This document shows, in pieces, positions 56,487-64,000 of a DNA stretch of 64,000 nucleotides. This DNA is from Cyanocohniella sp. LLY. Its GTDB lineage: Bacteria > Cyanobacteriota > Cyanobacteriia > Cyanobacteriales > Nostocaceae. The notes beneath the pieces were generated by a model, which made no database searches, had not been told where the DNA came from, and was given only the letters and a program-made list of their open reading frames with translations. The position numbers and the translations under genes are program-made. Within the stretch, counting starts at the first letter, position 1. Each line of letters begins with the position of its first letter. Where the stretch lies: assembly GCA_022241785.1 (NCBI GenBank), contig JAKOMP010000013.1:1-64000 (forward strand), in the 5' to 3' direction.

Positions 56487-57995
56487 ATGGCAAGAGACTT
56501 AAGAGGATTCATCAAAATTCTGGAAGAAAAAGGGCAATTAAAGAGAATTTCAGCTTTAGTTGACCCAGAGTTAGAAATTGCGGAAATTTCCAACCGGATG
56601 CTGCAACAAGGTGGGCCAGGGTTGTTGTTTGAGAACGTCAAAGGTGCATCGTTCCCGGTAGCGATAAATTTGATGGGAACCGTGGAAAGAATCTGCTGGG
56701 CGATGAATATGCAGCATCCAGAGGAGTTGGAGACTTTGGGGAAAAAGCTGAGTATGCTGCAACAACCAAAACCGCCCAAAAAGATTTCTCAGGCTATAGA
56801 CTTTGGCAAAGTGCTGTTTGATGTGGTGAAGGCGAAACCAGGGCGAGACTTTTTCCCGGCTTGTCAGCAGGTGGTAATTCAAGGTGGTGATTTAGATTTA
56901 AATAAATTGCCCTTGATACGTCCTTATATAAATGATGCTGGCAAGATTATCACCCTGGGATTGGTAATTACCAAGGATTGTGAGACAGGTACGCCCAATG
57001 TGGGTGTGTATCGCTTGCAACTGCAATCTCAAAATACCATGACCGTTCACTGGTTATCTGTGCGGGGTGGGGCGAGACATTTACGCAAAGCTGCGGAACG
57101 GGGTAAAAAATTAGAAGTAGCGATCGCACTGGGTGTAGATCCTTTAATTATCATGGCAGCCGCTACCCCCATCCCTGTAGATTTATCAGAATGGTTGTTT
57201 GCTGGGCTATATGGTGGTTCGGGTGTGCAGTTAGCCAAGTGTAAAACTGTTGATTTGGAAGTTCCCGCAGATTCCGAATTTGTCTTAGAAGGGACAATCA
57301 CACCAGGGGAAGTCTTACCAGATGGGCCCTTTGGTGACCACATGGGTTATTACGGCGGCGTGGAAGATTCACCATTGGTGCGTTTCCAATGTATGACCCA
57401 TCGCAAAGATCCTATTTACTTAACAACATTTAGCGGTCGTCCACCCAAAGAAGAAGCGATGATGGCGATCGCACTCAATCGCATTTACACTCCGATTCTG
57501 CGCCAACAAGTATCTGAAATTGTCGATTTCTTCTTACCAATGGAAGCTTTAAGTTACAAAGCGGCGATTATTTCCATTGATAAAGCCTATCCGGGACAAG
57601 CTCGCCGGGCTGCTTTGGCGTTTTGGAGTGCTTTACCACAATTTACATACACTAAATTTGTAATTGTTGTGGATAAAAATATAAATATTCGTGATCCGCG
57701 TCAAGTGGTGTGGGCCATTAGTTCTAAAGTTGACCCGACAAGAGATGTGTTTATTTTGCCCAACACACCTTTTGATACCTTGGATTTTGCTAGTGAAAAA
57801 ATTGGTTTAGGTGGACGCATGGGCATAGATGCTACCATGAAGATTCCACCAGAAACTGATCACGAATGGGGTGCGCCTTTAGAGTCAGATCCAGATATAG
57901 CCAACATGGTAGACAGACGTTGGGCAGAATACGGTTTAGCGGATTTAAACTTAGGGGAGGTTGATCCGAATTTGTTCGGTTACGATATGCGGTAG
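56487..57995 (+). CDS. ubiD: UbiD-family decarboxylase
   Basis: The 502-residue enzyme belongs to the prenylated-FMN-dependent UbiD family, which decarboxylates 4-hydroxy-3-polyprenylbenzoate-type acids in quinone synthesis and other aromatic acids. Family stretches are DLRGFIKILEEKGQLKRI, the E/R/E catalytic region with PFGDHMGYYGG and FSGRPPKEEAMMAIALNRI. The partner prenyltransferase UbiX is not adjacent. In cyanobacteria it may serve plastoquinone synthesis, an inference. Confidence 0.9.
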   Translation: MARDLRGFIKILEEKGQLKRISALVDPELEIAEISNRMLQQGGPGLLFENVKGASFPVAINLMGTVERICWAMNMQHPEELETLGKKLSMLQQPKPPKKISQAIDFGKVLFDVVKAKPGRDFFPACQQVVIQGGDLDLNKLPLIRPYINDAGKIITLGLVITKDCETGTPNVGVYRLQLQSQNTMTVHWLSVRGGARHLRKAAERGKKLEVAIALGVDPLIIMAAATPIPVDLSEWLFAGLYGGSGVQLAKCKTVDLEVPADSEFVLEGTITPGEVLPDGPFGDHMGYYGGVEDSPLVRFQCMTHRKDPIYLTTFSGRPPKEEAMMAIALNRIYTPILRQQVSEIVDFFLPMEALSYKAAIISIDKAYPGQARRAALAFWSALPQFTYTKFVIVVDKNINIRDPRQVVWAISSKVDPTRDVFILPNTPFDTLDFASEKIGLGGRMGIDATMKIPPETDHEWGAPLESDPDIANMVDRRWAEYGLADLNLGEVDPNLFGYDMR

Positions 57996-58042
57996 AAATC
58001 CGATACCAGCAATAATGCTGGTGTCCAACTACCAGATAAGCT

Positions 58043-58576
58043 ATGAAAAAAACAATAACAAAACCTTCCTTTCCACGAATAATGGGCTTCACACTGAGTT
58101 GTCTGAGTGTGTTTATTCATAGTGGTGTGATTAATCAAGTAGTTTTTGCCCAATCTTCTTTAGAAGCTTGTGATATTCTGGCTTACGTCATCGATACAGA
58201 TCCCCAAGGTCTAAATGTGCGAAATGGTGCAAGTGCCAAAAATAAAATTCTGGGTCAAATAATTATCAACGAAACATTGCAAGTTGTCGCTGCGGTGGGC
58301 AATTGGGTACAGGTTACCAACGTGAGTAATGGTTTTCAAGGAACTGGTTGGGTATTTGCACCAAAGTTAGGCATATCAACTCGCGGGTATGGTAATAACG
58401 GCGTGGAACTTTACCGCAGTAGCAATATCGAAAGTCCAAAAATTGCCAGAGTTCCGGCTAATGCCAATGTCACCTTGTTAAGCTGTCGAGGAGATTGGGC
58501 CCGGATAGAATATGAAGGTGTGAAAGGTTGGTTGGCAAGGGAAGATCAATGTGGTGCAGCCTTAACCACTTGTTAG
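58043..58576 (+). CDS. Secreted SH3b-domain protein
   Basis: The 177-residue protein has an N-terminal signal peptide (FTLSCLSVFIHSGVINQVVFA) and then two bacterial SH3-type domains: the first with DPQGLNVRNGASAKNKILGQ and the second with GVELYRSSNIESPKIARVPA, each ending near a Trp (WVQVTNV, WARIEYEGVKGWLA). Such domains bind peptidoglycan or proteins outside the membrane. There is no catalytic domain. It follows ubiD by 47 bases on the same strand. Confidence 0.75.
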   Translation: MKKTITKPSFPRIMGFTLSCLSVFIHSGVINQVVFAQSSLEACDILAYVIDTDPQGLNVRNGASAKNKILGQIIINETLQVVAAVGNWVQVTNVSNGFQGTGWVFAPKLGISTRGYGNNGVELYRSSNIESPKIARVPANANVTLLSCRGDWARIEYEGVKGWLAREDQCGAALTTC

Positions 58577-58697
58577 TGAAATTTTTCTAGTGTCACTAAT
58601 AAATAGGACTTGCAGTTGGGAAAAGCTGACTCAAACGTGTTTAGCTACGATGTAAGGTAGTATTCCATATTTCGCAATTCATTTTGAGGTTTTGTGT

Positions 58698-59483
58698 ATG
58701 CCTTCTCCATTTCCAGGAATGAACCCGTATTTAGAACATCCGGGTGTGTGGCCAGGAGTACATCACTTATTGATAAGTGAAATTGCTAGATTTTTATCTC
58801 CCCAACTGCGTCCTAAATATCGCGTTGCCGTAGAAGTGCGAATGTATGAATCGAGTGGTGAAAATGCTTTGCTTGTGGGGATTCCTGATGTCATAGTGCA
58901 ATATTCTCAGAGTACAAAAAATCAAGAAACCAAAAGTGTGGCGGTTGCAGATCCAAGTCCACAACCTGTAAAGGTCAAAATTCCTACACCTGAAATTATC
59001 AAAGAAGGTTATTTAGAGGTACGAGAGGTGGGAACTGAGGAAGTTGTGACGACTATTGAAATTCTTTCTCCTACTAATAAACGTACAGGGAAAGGTCGGC
59101 ACATGTATGAAGAAAAACGTCAGCATGTATTAGGAAGTAGAACTAATTTAGTAGAAATTGATTTATTACGGACTGGGGAACCAATGTCTTTTTTTGACAG
59201 TAATATTGAGAGCCATTATAGAATTTTAGTATGTCGTGGGAATAGCCGTCCTTATGCAGATTTATATGCTTTTAATTTACAAGATGTGATTCCCTCGTTT
59301 TCGCTGCCTTTGCGTGTTGGTGATAGTGAACCAGTTATAGATTTGCAGACATTGTTAAATGGGGTATATGATATTTCTGGTTATGATCTGGTCATAGATT
59401 ATAGTAAAGAAATAATACCACCATTGTCAGAAGTAGATTCAGGTTGGGTGGATGGACTATTACGTGAACAAGCATTACGGTAA
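58698..59483 (+). CDS. DUF4058-family protein
   Basis: The 261-residue protein has the family's conserved start MPSPFPGMNPYLEHPGVWPG, an HHLLISEIARFLSPQLRPKY segment, a variable acidic middle, and TTIEILSPTNKRTGKGR followed by LVEIDLLRTGE. These families are expanded in cyanobacteria and Planctomycetes; function is unknown, though the ILSPxNK and LVEIDLLR elements are nuclease-fold-like. The ATG at 58698 is used; an ATG at 58692 is also possible. Confidence 0.8.
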   Translation: MPSPFPGMNPYLEHPGVWPGVHHLLISEIARFLSPQLRPKYRVAVEVRMYESSGENALLVGIPDVIVQYSQSTKNQETKSVAVADPSPQPVKVKIPTPEIIKEGYLEVREVGTEEVVTTIEILSPTNKRTGKGRHMYEEKRQHVLGSRTNLVEIDLLRTGEPMSFFDSNIESHYRILVCRGNSRPYADLYAFNLQDVIPSFSLPLRVGDSEPVIDLQTLLNGVYDISGYDLVIDYSKEIIPPLSEVDSGWVDGLLREQALR

Positions 59484-59622
59484 TTCAAATTTTTAACATC
59501 CATTATTGTTCATCTTCCAGGTGTGATGCCTTCTCTACGATACGCTCCGCAAAGGTTGAATATAGCTATCCTATTCCTAAACAAGGACTAAAAAACTGAA
59601 TAATTAGTCCTATGATTTTATT

Positions 59623-60318
59623 TTACAAACTCATCATTACCTGAGCTAATTCATTAGATAAATTGATAGCCGATTCTGAGAATTTTCTAAAAAGAACGCC
59701 TGCCAAAAAATAATAATCTCCAGAATAAAATGCCATTTTATTTTTTCGTAGTCTTTCTATGTAGTTTTTCACTTTTGGTTCTGAACTATAATATCCAAAC
59801 TTCAAAGGTAAAACCATAAAATTTTGGACAAAATAGTTATTCTCTTGGGCTTTTTTCAGCGTACTTAGAGGATTAGAAAAGCTAGATAATAAAACAAATA
59901 CATTTTTATAATCTAGTGATAAAAGCTTGTTGGTAATAGTGGCTCCGTCTATACCTCCAAATAGTAAAGGCATATAAATATCTGAATCTGGTGCCGGAAT
60001 ATAAGGTGGATTGGCTACCAGATATTCAGCTTCGGGTTTAGAAGAATTAAATAAACACGCATTAGAAATGATGTATTTATCAGCCAGATTATACTCATCA
60101 ATTGTGGAATTGGCAACTTTCCATGCAGAGGTATTTAATTCAAATCCATGTACTACGGCATCAAATTTATTTTTCAGTAGTGAATTGATAATAGGGCTAC
60201 CATCTCCTGAGCCAAACTCAACAATAGACTCAGAATTTTGGCAATTTCTGAAAACAAAAGTTTCTAAGCAGTTTGAGTAGAAATTAGATTCTTCAGGGCA
60301 AAAAAAGATGTCTTTCAT
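59623..60318 (-). CDS. SAM-dependent methyltransferase, HemK/PrmC-like motif
   Basis: The 231-residue protein has the SAM motif I in IVEFGSGDGSPIINSLL and the motif IV tetrapeptide NPPY in YLVANPPYIPAPDSD, which marks amino-methylating enzymes such as HemK, PrmB and RsmC. The rest is Asn/Lys-rich and unlike PrmC itself. It could methylate a protein Gln or an N6 base. The target is unknown and no release-factor gene is adjacent. Confidence 0.72.
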   Translation of the reverse strand: MKDIFFCPEESNFYSNCLETFVFRNCQNSESIVEFGSGDGSPIINSLLKNKFDAVVHGFELNTSAWKVANSTIDEYNLADKYIISNACLFNSSKPEAEYLVANPPYIPAPDSDIYMPLLFGGIDGATITNKLLSLDYKNVFVLLSSFSNPLSTLKKAQENNYFVQNFMVLPLKFGYYSSEPKVKNYIERLRKNKMAFYSGDYYFLAGVLFRKFSESAINLSNELAQVMMSL

Positions 60319-60542
60319 GTGATTAAAAATTTATGTGAAATAAAATCAATGTCACTTGTTTTCAGGAATAAAAAACCTTTCTTTAGAAAAATACAGGTTA
60401 ACTAATGCACCAATAAAGAAAATTTTAAAACTACTTTATTTGGACACAAGTCTTTAACAAGTGATTTGTTACCCGAAAAAATGTTCTAGATACTCATTAG
60501 CATCTAGATAAGGTGAAATATGTCCAACTAATTAGAGGTAAT

Positions 60543-61661
60543 TTATTCTTTGGGTAAAGCAGTTGATTCAGCTTTGCGTATTGATTGCACAACAGCCTTA
60601 GCGGCGCGATCGCCCATGAGTTTTTCTTGGTCGTACCCCAGTAGCAATTCCCAAGCATCATCGGGATATTGTTCTACTAAAGGCAAAGCCACATCATCCA
60701 ACATCCACTGTCCGTGGCGTTCATCTTCTTTGATGTGCAGTTCCCAATAACCCATAGCTGCTGCGGACAATCCCAGGCGTTGCGCTGCTGCAAGATAGTT
60801 TCTGTAAGCGCCAGGCCCAGCTACCTCAAAATAAGTCAGCCCGCCACCATAACGCAAGAAATAGCGTTTGCGCTCGGTCAGCAAAAAGTTATGATTAGCA
60901 CAAGCTAAAACTTCCCACGGTACTAAATCAAAATACGCCTCTGGTTGACAATTCATGCCAAACTCAGCCAGCATTTGGGCAAAAAATGTAGAATGCTTGC
61001 GAGATAAGCGACCATTGCCGTACTCTTCTAGTAATACCCGCACTAAGGTACACTGCACTTCATTAGCAGCGCCACCTAAAATTCGGGAAAGACGGCTACC
61101 TTCCACTAACCCATCAAAGGAAGAAATTGCTAGTAAATGACGATAGCCAGATTCTGTCATCTCCTCGCGGATATAATGCGCGTCTTCTGACAGTGGCGGA
61201 TCTACATCGTAAGCACTACGCTCAATTAAAGCTTGTTTAACATCTAATTTTTTTAATGCTGTGACATCAACTTGAGCTATTTCCCAATTTTGCCAAGCAG
61301 TTTCAATTTGGTGAAGACATGAGCTTAAGTAAAGCGATCGCTCATTAGTATAATGCCGCAAATCGTCATACCAAAATAGCTTTAGCCGATTAATTCGATA
61401 AAGTATTCGTTGGAGAAATAGGTGAGCTTGTGTGTCACCACAGTCGTTTTGATAAGCAGCACGCATCGCTAATGAGAGTATGCGCTCAAATTCATTAACT
61501 TTCGCAGCTTCTACATCGAGGATATTATCCAAATCATCTGTAGCCAACAGTTCTATAAATTGCTGTTCGGCGACATCATACTCGGTGACTGTTTTTTCTG
61601 CTGTTTGCTTACCCTTTTCTACAAACCCAGCGTTAGGGAATATAACTAAATTGCTTTGCAT
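60543..61661 (-). CDS. Iron-containing redox-enzyme-family protein (haem-oxygenase-like diiron fold)
   Basis: The 372-residue protein matches the helical haem-oxygenase-like diiron oxidase group. Candidate metal ligands are Glu/His in the segment EEYGNGRLSRKHSTFFAQML and in YWELHIKEDERHGQWML, where E-x-x-x-H patterns appear. The N-terminal 60 residues are variable. Members include enzymes cleaving C-C or C-N bonds, but most are unassigned. It stands alone on the minus strand. Confidence 0.72.
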   Translation of the reverse strand: MQSNLVIFPNAGFVEKGKQTAEKTVTEYDVAEQQFIELLATDDLDNILDVEAAKVNEFERILSLAMRAAYQNDCGDTQAHLFLQRILYRINRLKLFWYDDLRHYTNERSLYLSSCLHQIETAWQNWEIAQVDVTALKKLDVKQALIERSAYDVDPPLSEDAHYIREEMTESGYRHLLAISSFDGLVEGSRLSRILGGAANEVQCTLVRVLLEEYGNGRLSRKHSTFFAQMLAEFGMNCQPEAYFDLVPWEVLACANHNFLLTERKRYFLRYGGGLTYFEVAGPGAYRNYLAAAQRLGLSAAAMGYWELHIKEDERHGQWMLDDVALPLVEQYPDDAWELLLGYDQEKLMGDRAAKAVVQSIRKAESTALPKE

Positions 61662-61972
61662 GGAATATTAGATTGCTTTACTCAGGTGTCAAACAAGTTT
61701 CACCTCTAATACTTAAAATTCCACATTTATAGCTTTGTGTGCCTCTTTCCTTGGTTATAAAGAAAAATTCAGTCTGGAATAGAAATATCAGTAAACCAAA
61801 AAGTTTTGCCAACAAAGGCTAACTGACAAATGAGTGCTTTGCTATGGCTACTGTGATTGTTTTATATCGTCCTACAGTCAGTCTATTCTTCGCCTGTGAG
61901 GTGTGATGCAGGTTTACTTTCACTCAAAATTTGCCTAAAATAATCTCATCAAAAGATTCGCAGCATTTATAG
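61662..61972. other. Intergenic region, nothing recognised
   Basis: This 311-base gap between two divergent genes contains no ORF, repeat or hairpin that I can support. It must hold both promoters. Confidence 0.4.
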
Positions 61973-63592
61973 ATGGACTGGATTACACTACTGCGATCGC
62001 TACAGTCTGATTTTATTAAACGGTTATCGTCTGGTTGTTTGCTTCATTGTGAAACAGAAGGTCAATATAGTGAATTAACTATAATTTCTGGCGAGAGATT
62101 AACAGCTTTACGAGAATTTTGCTGGCTCATGGCTGAAAAATATAAGCGGACTTCGCCAGTACGTGATGTTTTTATCAATAATCTCAAGGGAAAGTTGGGT
62201 GAGGAACTTGTCAAAGAACGTTTAGCCGATTTTATTACAGAAGTCGATTATGAAAAACGGTTTGGCGGCGATGGCAATATAGATTTTACTCTAACTTCTG
62301 ACCCATCTATTGGTGTGGAAGTGAAATCTCGTCATGGCAGTATTGATAAAGTCAGATGGTCTGTAAGCGCAGAAGAAGTAGAAAAAAATGCTGTGGTGGT
62401 TTGTGTTTTGATTCAAGAAGAAGTCAACGAAGCACAATCAGAATATCATCTTTTTTTGGCTGGATTTCTTCCTACTCAAATGATTAAATTACGAACTGGT
62501 AAAATTTCCTTTGGTATTAATCAGCTATTATATGGCGGTGGTTTATGGTGCTATCTAGAAAAATTGCCATCTTCTGTAGTTTCTAATTTATCCAGACAGA
62601 TATCTAAGCAAGAATTAATATCTCAAACAACTAAAAATTATTTAAATCATCAGGCTTTAAATTCAAATAAACCTAATTCTTTAATAGACCAGAATAAAGA
62701 CGATTTAACTTTAGTTTATATAAAATTAGGTGACGAATGTTTTAAAAGAGGTGAATATGAAGCGGCAATTGTCAAATACAACCAAGTAATGGCAATAAAA
62801 AATGATGCTGAAATTTATTACAAGCGCGGATTAACTTATTATCAATTAGGGGATTATGAAGCAGCAAACACAGATTATTCTCAAGCAATAGAAATTAATA
62901 TTAATGATGGAAAAACTTATAACAAAAGAGGTCTAGCTCGTTATCAATTGGGCAACTATGAAGAAGCCATAGAAGATTACACTCAAGCTATTAGAATTAA
63001 TCCTCATATTGCGGTTGTTTATAAAAATCGTGCTGAAGCTCGTTCTCACATTGGCGATAACCAAGGAGCCATAGAGGATTATACTCAGGCAATCAAAATT
63101 AATCCTCATTACGCTGATACTTATAAAAATCAAGGAATGGCACGTTATTTTATAGAATATCACCGGGGATTTTCTCAAATTATTAAGAGTAATCCTCAGG
63201 ATGCTGTGGCTTATAAAAATCGTGGAAATGCCCGCGCCGATTTAGAAGATTATGAAGGGGCAATTGCCGATTATACTGAAGCTATCAAAATTAATCCCCA
63301 TTATATAGATGCTTATTATAATCGAGGTAATTCTCGTTATGATTTAGGAGATTATGAGGGAGCAATTGAGGATTATACCCAGACAATTCAGATTAATCCT
63401 AATTATGCTAATGCCTATTATAACCGGGGTAATGTTTATGCTGAATTAGGAGATAAGCTGTTAGCAATTGAAGACTTTCGCAAAGCAGCAGATATCTATC
63501 GTCACGAAGGTAAGCTAGAAGCACTTACAGACGCTCGGCAAAAAATTTTAGATTTAGAAATAGAAGAATCATTAGATATTTTAAATTTCTAG
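61973..63592 (+). CDS. PD-(D/E)XK-like nuclease domain fused to TPR array
   Basis: I know no named family for this 539-residue protein. Residues 70-165 resemble a restriction-type nuclease fold: LKGKLGEELVKERL (E77/E78), then GGDGNIDFTL (D104) and GVEVKSRHG (E116, K118), the D-(x)n-E-x-K order of the PD-(D/E)XK core. After a linker, residues about 245-510 form some eight TPR units (for example NRGNSRYDLGDYEGAIEDYT). One unit near residues 380-405 is shorter (YFIEYHRGFSQIIKSNP). Codons of the repeats are near-identical, so they are recently amplified. A TPR-guided DNA- or RNA-cleaving role is inference. Confidence 0.75.
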   Translation: MDWITLLRSLQSDFIKRLSSGCLLHCETEGQYSELTIISGERLTALREFCWLMAEKYKRTSPVRDVFINNLKGKLGEELVKERLADFITEVDYEKRFGGDGNIDFTLTSDPSIGVEVKSRHGSIDKVRWSVSAEEVEKNAVVVCVLIQEEVNEAQSEYHLFLAGFLPTQMIKLRTGKISFGINQLLYGGGLWCYLEKLPSSVVSNLSRQISKQELISQTTKNYLNHQALNSNKPNSLIDQNKDDLTLVYIKLGDECFKRGEYEAAIVKYNQVMAIKNDAEIYYKRGLTYYQLGDYEAANTDYSQAIEININDGKTYNKRGLARYQLGNYEEAIEDYTQAIRINPHIAVVYKNRAEARSHIGDNQGAIEDYTQAIKINPHYADTYKNQGMARYFIEYHRGFSQIIKSNPQDAVAYKNRGNARADLEDYEGAIADYTEAIKINPHYIDAYYNRGNSRYDLGDYEGAIEDYTQTIQINPNYANAYYNRGNVYAELGDKLLAIEDFRKAADIYRHEGKLEALTDARQKILDLEIEESLDILNF

Positions 63593-63640
63593 CATCTCTG
63601 GTAATTCTGCAAATAAGTAGGACGGCGTAAATAATTAAAG

Positions 63641-63769
63641 GTTTGTAGTGAGTTAGCGCGGTCTTGGGGGTTTCCCCCATGAGCGACTAACGAACTCGAA
63701 GAGTGAGGACTTTAGTCCTCAAATAAGGGCTGTACTGCTTCGCAGAACCCGTAGGGTAGCCCTTACTAC
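63641..63769. repeat. Palindromic repeat copy C interrupted by a second small element
   Basis: Starts GTTTGTAGTGAG (63641-63652), resumes with GAGGACTTTAGTCCTC at 63705-63720 and ends with GCCCTTACTAC at 63769, as in copy A. Between them are 50 bases (63653-63702) containing GGGGG-TTT-CCCCC, and the 5 bases GTGAG are duplicated on both sides (63648-63652 and 63703-63707). Confidence 0.7.
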
Positions 63770-64000
63770 GAAATGAATTTTAATTATTTTACATTGCTTA
63801 ACATATTTTAATTTTTTCTCGGCGACTTACTTAAGAGAGAACACCAAAACCGCAGCATGGGTGAAAAAGCAGGGGGGCAAGGGAGCTATCGCCCACAATT
63901 CCACTCGGCTTTAAACCTTATCTTTTAGTAAAGAAATCTATTACTAGTTATTTTTGCTACAATTGAGTATTATTTCCTTCACAAAACGACATGATTCGGT
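63770..64000. other. Window end, no gene
   Basis: The last 230 bases are AT-rich with a tract AGCAGGGGGGCAAGGG at 63870-63885. An ATG at 63991 begins a reading frame of only three codons before the window ends and cannot be judged. Confidence 0.4.

Noticed and set aside
63991-64000. ATG at the window end
   Set aside because: Only three codons are visible and no ribosome-binding site is evident.
1-64000. CRISPR arrays, tRNA and rRNA genes
   Set aside because: I saw no regularly spaced repeat of 28-40 bases and no tRNA-like TTC(G/A)A(A/G)TCC segments in the gaps; a short RNA gene could still have been missed without a covariance search.

Overview
The window looks like the chromosome of a filamentous, probably heterocyst-forming cyanobacterium of the Nostoc/Anabaena/Calothrix type. 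The evidence is the frequent HIP1 octamer GCGATCGC (also as GGCGATCGCC), the heptanucleotide tandem repeats between genes, gene families largely confined to cyanobacteria (CPP1-like, ABA4-like, DUF1517, LabA-type NYN proteins, CHASE2-kinase), and a SecA without the C-terminal zinc domain. I found no tRNA, rRNA or CRISPR array. Most of the window is ordinary housekeeping sequence with dense small repeats. I did not find a convincing new multi-gene system; the most interesting points are lesions and substitutions in individual genes.

Layout. 1-240 is the end of an ISL3-type insertion sequence. 0.4-8 kb: a COG0523/CobW metallochaperone GTPase, an ABA4-like membrane protein, a Crp-type regulator, an amidase, a membrane-anchored repeat protein, a Uma2 protein, methionine aminopeptidase and a secreted cupredoxin. 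8-20 kb: a Fur-type box, aquaporin, a VOC protein, DUF1517, P450, SecA, a diheme cytochrome c, a RelN-like antitoxin, MoxR and RibF. 20-32 kb: a metallo-hydrolase, SurE, PheS, a hicBA pair whose toxin carries an in-frame stop, RecQ, a vitamin-B6-type module (PNPOx-like and GNAT genes divergent from a MocR/PdxR regulator), a DapF homologue with both catalytic Cys changed to Ser, LeuA and a LabA-like NYN protein. 32-43 kb: a CHASE2-Ser/Thr kinase, a PhyH-like protein, a lone sugar-ABC permease, an Fe-siderophore/B12-type permease and ATPase, GlcD, HemL, a ChaB-like protein and HisIE.

43-64 kb: a DnaA-box-like cluster, DUF2811, an OmpR-type response regulator, a CPP1-like protein, a HAD phosphatase, HPPD, and a NYN-LOTUS gene split by a 99-bp MITE. 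Next is the phosphate uptake locus: a divergently placed pstB, then about 1 kb of non-coding DNA ending in a three-repeat Pho box, then pstS-pstC-pstA-pstB. After it come UbiD, an SH3b protein, a DUF4058 protein, a methyltransferase, a haem-oxygenase-like diiron protein and a PD-(D/E)XK-TPR fusion protein. The window ends in nested palindromic repeats.

How genes work together. The pst genes form a complete ABC phosphate importer under an apparent Pho box, with a hairpin between pstS and pstC that may raise the binding-protein to permease ratio. The MocR regulator and its divergent GNAT/PNPOx genes share a 101-bp intergenic region with repeated AAAGTGG sites. Small mobile repeats (TIR-flanked MITEs and nested palindromes) are active enough to have broken at least one gene, and a nonsense mutation has disabled a toxin.
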